Assembly: GCA_015069065.1 (NCBI GenBank)
Contig: SVJI01000075.1
Span: 1 to 7,020 of the forward strand
Direction: 5' to 3'
Length of the DNA: 7,020 nt
Source of the DNA: Oscillospiraceae bacterium
Lineage (GTDB): Bacteria > Bacillota > Clostridia > UMGS1883
Made by a program: the position numbers and the translations under genes. Below are positions 4,735-7,020 of the stretch, piece after piece. The number at the start of each line of letters is the position of its first letter. Positions within the stretch are counted from its first letter, which is position 1. The notes beneath the pieces were generated by a model. It did not search any database. It saw nothing but the letters and a program-made list of their open reading frames with translations, and had not been told where the DNA came from.

Positions 4735-5145
4735 GTGGAATATATAACACACAGTCCTGAGGAAACAGAGGCAGTTGCCTTTGAACTGGCTAAAAAAATC
4801 AAGGCGCCGCGCGTAGTCTGTCTGACAGGGGATTTAGGCGCGGGAAAAACTGCATTCACACGCGGCTTTGCGCGGTTTTTCGGAATTGAAAAGGGAGTCA
4901 GCTCCCCCACATTTATAATAATGCACCGATATAACGGCAGTGAGGTCATAAATCACTACGATTTGTACAGAATCAACGATTATGACGAGCTTGCTGACAT
5001 CGGCTTTGAGGAACAGATTGAAAGCGGCATTTCCCTGATTGAGTGGCCGGATGCTTTTATGGAGTATCTGCCAGAGGACAGGATAGTTATAAAAATCACA
5101 CGGACAGGTGAAAATGACCGATTGATTATCACGGAGGATTTGTAA
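4735..5145 (+). CDS. tsaE: tRNA t6A37 biosynthesis ATPase TsaE
   Basis: TsaE is the cytosolic ATPase of the TsaB-TsaD-TsaE complex, which places threonylcarbamoyl on A37 of tRNAs that read ANN codons. The 136-residue product has the Walker A motif GDLGAGKT at 32-39. The family motif SSPTF is at 56-60, HYDLYR is at 74-79 (Asp76 is the probable metal/ATP residue), and IEWPD is at 102-106. Length is close to the usual 140-155. The GTG at 4735 is chosen because AAAGGAG lies 8 bases upstream and the family N-terminus begins just there; an upstream in-frame ATG at 4669 would add 22 unrelated residues and lies before the -10 box. tsaB starts 3 bases after its stop, so the two are co-transcribed. Confidence 0.95.
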   Translation: MEYITHSPEETEAVAFELAKKIKAPRVVCLTGDLGAGKTAFTRGFARFFGIEKGVSSPTFIIMHRYNGSEVINHYDLYRINDYDELADIGFEEQIESGISLIEWPDAFMEYLPEDRIVIKITRTGENDRLIITEDL

Positions 5146-5148
5146 GAT

Positions 5149-5835
5149 ATGAATATACTTGCAATTGACACATCGGCGCTGACCGCCACGGCGGCAATAC
5201 TGTGCGGAGAGACGCTTGTGGGGGAAATCAGCACCACCACCTCCCTCACCCATTCGCAAACAATTATGCCGATGATTGACGAGCTTTTAAAAAAGGTTTC
5301 GCTGAGCATACGCGACATCGACCTGTTTGCCTGCAGTGAGGGACCGGGCTCTTTCACAGGGCTGAGAATTGGCATCGGAACGGTCAAGGGACTTGCATAC
5401 GGTCTGGGAAAGCCTGTTTGCGGTGTTTCCACGCTTGAGGCACTGGCACACAACATTGCCTTTACAGACTGTGTCATTTCCCCAATCATGGATGCACGGC
5501 GCGGACAGGTGTACAACGCTCTGTACAGATGGTCGGATGGAGTACTACAGTGCATTGAAGAGCCGAGAGCAATCGAGGTAGCGGAGCTTTGCCACAGTCT
5601 TTACGGCAGGACGATATTCGTAGGTGACGGTGTAAAGGTTCACAGGGAAAAGATAAAGGAGCTTATGGGCGATAATGCACTTTTCGCACCGCCGCAGCAC
5701 TGTCTGCAAAGAGCAGGAAGTGTGGCAGCAGCCGCACTTAATAAAGAGCATACAGATGCAGCATCCCTGACCGCGGTATATCTGCGAAAACCGCAGGCAG
5801 AGCGTGAAAGAGAAGAGGCAATGTCACGCAGGTAG
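5149..5835 (+). CDS. tsaB: tRNA t6A37 biosynthesis protein TsaB
   Basis: TsaB is the inactive ASKHA-fold partner that binds TsaD and organises the t6A synthase with TsaE. The 228-residue product starts with ILAIDTS at 3-9. It has LTHSQ at 33-37, the diagnostic GPGSFTGLRIG at 65-75, DARRGQVYNA at 115-124, and the YLR segment at 211-213 near the C-terminus. Length matches the family. The ATG at 5149 is preceded by GGAGG (5133-5137) inside the end of tsaE, about 11 bases upstream. In many bacteria tsaB is followed by rimI and sometimes tsaD. Here neither follows; a palindromic repeat and rpiB come next. Confidence 0.95.
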   Translation: MNILAIDTSALTATAAILCGETLVGEISTTTSLTHSQTIMPMIDELLKKVSLSIRDIDLFACSEGPGSFTGLRIGIGTVKGLAYGLGKPVCGVSTLEALAHNIAFTDCVISPIMDARRGQVYNALYRWSDGVLQCIEEPRAIEVAELCHSLYGRTIFVGDGVKVHREKIKELMGDNALFAPPQHCLQRAGSVAAAALNKEHTDAASLTAVYLRKPQAEREREEAMSRR

Positions 5836-5840
5836 AAATA

Positions 5841-5889
5841 CACCTCATCCGTCAGCTGAAGCTGACACCTTCCCCTCGAGGGGAAGGCT
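5841..5889 (+). repeat. Double-palindrome intergenic repeat
   Basis: Two hairpins stand side by side. The first is GTCAGC / GCTGAC with a TGAA loop (5851-5866). The second is a perfect 20-base palindrome (5868-5887) with arms of ten bases, CCTTCCCCTC and its complement, and no loop. The leader CACCTCATCC and the composition are unlike the neighbouring genes. From memory, very similar units are scattered between genes in Faecalibacterium and related Clostridia, but I could not search. No T run follows, so it is not a standard terminator, although it could shape or stabilise the tsaB transcript end. Confidence 0.7.
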
Positions 5890-5926
5890 TAACATAACGC
5901 ATAATTTATGAAAGGATATGATATTT

Positions 5927-6364
5927 ATGACAATAGCAATGGCAGCTGACCACGGTGGTTACGAGTTAAAGAATGTTCTGCTGGATTATCTGGCGGAGAA
6001 AGGACACGCGATAATAAATCTGGGAACAGATACGGCAGAGAGTGTTGACTACCCCGACTATGCAAAGGCGTGCTGTGACGAGGTTGTTTCCAAAAGGGCT
6101 GACTTTGGTATTCTGGTATGTGGTACAGGTGTGGGAATATCCATCGCAGCTAATAAGATAGACGGCATTCGCTGCGGACTTTGCCCATCGAAAGAAATTG
6201 CAGCACTGGTAAAGCAGCACAACAATGCAAACGTAATCGCACTGGGTGGCAGATTTACAAGCGATGACGAGGCAAAGAAGATAGTTGATGCATATATGTC
6301 AGCAGAGTTTGAGGGCGGCAGACACCAAAACAGAGTTGATAAAATAATGGCACTTGAAAAATAA
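5927..6364 (+). CDS. rpiB: Ribose-5-phosphate isomerase B
   Basis: RpiB interconverts ribose 5-phosphate and ribulose 5-phosphate in the pentose phosphate pathway. The 145-residue product is of normal length. AADHGGYELK at 6-15 carries the substrate-binding Asp8-His9. YPDYA is at 42-46. The catalytic CGTGVG loop is at 65-70 with Cys65 (Cys66 in E. coli numbering). HNNANVIALGGR starts at His98. Arg132 and Arg136 in the GGRHQNR segment are the phosphate-binding arginines. LacAB-type paralogues share the fold, but the active-site set suits RpiB. I chose the ATG at 5927 over the one at 5918 because the AAAGG at 5911-5915 is only two bases from the latter and about eleven from the former. nrdR follows after 26 bases, probably in one transcript. 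Confidence 0.93.
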   Translation: MTIAMAADHGGYELKNVLLDYLAEKGHAIINLGTDTAESVDYPDYAKACCDEVVSKRADFGILVCGTGVGISIAANKIDGIRCGLCPSKEIAALVKQHNNANVIALGGRFTSDDEAKKIVDAYMSAEFEGGRHQNRVDKIMALEK

Positions 6365-6390
6365 AAGTTGAAAATTTAGGAGGGATTTTG

Positions 6391-6849
6391 ATGCGTTGTC
6401 CGTTTTGCGGTCATGATGACAGTAAGGTTATCGATTCACGCCCCACTGAAGAGGGTGTAGCAATCAGAAGAAGACGTGAATGTATTAATTGTACCCAGAG
6501 GTTTACAACATACGAAAAGGTGGAGAGTCTGCCCATCGTAGTAATTAAAAAGGATAAGACCAGAGAGCTTTTCAATAGAGAGAAGCTTCTGGCAGGTTTG
6601 ACAAGGGCATGCGAAAAACGCCCTGTAGAAACAGAGCGACTGGACATTCTGGTAGATAAGATTGAGTCAGATTTGCAAAACACCCTTAAGCGCGAGATTT
6701 CTACACGCGAAATCGGTGAAAAGGTTATGGAGCAGCTTAAGGACATTGACGAGGTTGCATATGTGCGCTTTGCGTCCGTGTACCGTCAGTTTAAGGATGT
6801 TAATACATTTATTGCAGAGGTTAACAAGCTTTTGTATGATAAAAATTAA
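6391..6849 (+). CDS. nrdR: Transcriptional repressor NrdR
   Basis: NrdR is a zinc- and nucleotide-binding repressor of ribonucleotide reductase genes, acting at paired NrdR boxes. The 152-residue product has the zinc ribbon at the N-terminus (Cys3, Cys6, Cys31, Cys34) with the RPTEEGVAIRRRREC segment between, and an ATP-cone domain at about 48-138 with VVIKKDKTREL. Length and motifs match the family closely. The ATG at 6391 has an ideal AGGAGG seven bases upstream; a TTG directly before it is not needed. No ribonucleotide reductase gene or clear NrdR box pair is seen in the window, so its targets lie elsewhere. The next gene starts 20 bases after its stop. Confidence 0.97.
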   Translation: MRCPFCGHDDSKVIDSRPTEEGVAIRRRRECINCTQRFTTYEKVESLPIVVIKKDKTRELFNREKLLAGLTRACEKRPVETERLDILVDKIESDLQNTLKREISTREIGEKVMEQLKDIDEVAYVRFASVYRQFKDVNTFIAEVNKLLYDKN

Positions 6850-6869
6850 AAAAGAAACGGAGATTAACC

Positions 6870-7020
6870 ATGGCTAAAGGACGTTATTATTATGATGTGC
6901 AGCCTCTCTCCTCTCTTCGGGAGCTGATTGAGCTTGCAAAAAACGAATCAGGTGACACTGTTGCCTACAAATTCAAAAACGCTGACAAGGAAATTCAGGA
7001 AGTAACCTACTCACAGTTTT
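6870..7020 (+). CDS. Probable AMP-forming acyl-CoA synthetase / ligase, N-terminal part
   Basis: Only the first 50 codons are in the window. The ATG at 6870 has an ACGGAG ribosome binding site seven bases upstream. The region around 14-50 (leader helix, then VAYKFKNADK, then EIQEVTYSQF) resembles the start of ANL-superfamily adenylating enzymes, where a strand pair and a (T/S)Y-x-(E/Q)-(F/L) motif come before the AMP-binding core. Such proteins activate fatty or other carboxylic acids with ATP and CoA. The ATP-binding signature and the C-terminal hinge lie outside the window, so the assignment rests on the N-terminus alone. Its spacing suggests co-transcription with nrdR. Confidence 0.65.
   Translation, partial: MAKGRYYYDVQPLSSLRELIELAKNESGDTVAYKFKNADKEIQEVTYSQF

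Noticed and set aside
1..7020. CRISPR arrays, tRNA or rRNA genes, insertion sequences, toxin-antitoxin pairs or a defence system.
   Set aside because: I saw no regularly spaced repeats, no cloverleaf or rRNA sequence, no transposase and no paired small-gene module. The recombinase is a XerD-like chromosomal gene without integrase neighbours.

Overview
The window looks like a chromosomal stretch from an endospore-forming, low-to-medium GC Firmicute of the class Clostridia, probably in or near the Oscillospiraceae/Ruminococcaceae. Four things point there: a SpoIIM-like gene directly upstream of a XerD-like recombinase (a neighbourhood also known from Bacillus), strong AGGAG-type ribosome binding sites with occasional GTG or TTG starts, many U-tract intrinsic terminators, and an intergenic double-palindrome of a kind I remember from gut Clostridia. 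No plasmid, phage or insertion-sequence gene is visible.

Left part, minus strand (1-3030). A promoter near 3002-3030 reads leftwards into a HAD-family nucleotidase/phosphoglycolate phosphatase-like gene (2277-2921), then a spoIIM-like membrane protein (1701-2231), then a XerD-like tyrosine recombinase (688-1569) with a candidate promoter of its own. An intrinsic terminator at 665-688 closes this group. Beyond it lies an incomplete EstA-type serine esterase (1-615) that runs off the left edge. The recombinase is unusual: by eye alignment to E. coli XerD, three of its six catalytic positions are replaced.

Middle (2940-4650). A divergent plus-strand gene encodes a DMT/EamA membrane transporter (3045-3929) with its own terminator. 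The most interesting part follows: about 280 bases without a recognisable protein gene. It holds a promoter, a long self-complementary element (4007-4155) that would fold into one rod-like RNA closed by 19 continuous base pairs, and two intrinsic terminators in a row. This is either a stand-alone small RNA of about 170 nt, loosely 6S-like in shape, or a structured attenuator leader for the next gene. That gene (4240-4623) encodes a small, basic, unrecognised protein and has no visible promoter of its own.

Right part, plus strand (4690-7020). tsaE and tsaB, two genes of the tRNA t6A37 modification pathway, are 3 bases apart. A palindromic intergenic repeat follows, then rpiB (pentose phosphate pathway), nrdR (regulator of ribonucleotide reductase genes) and the first 50 codons of a probable AMP-forming acyl-CoA synthetase. 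These are housekeeping genes with close spacing and good ribosome binding sites.
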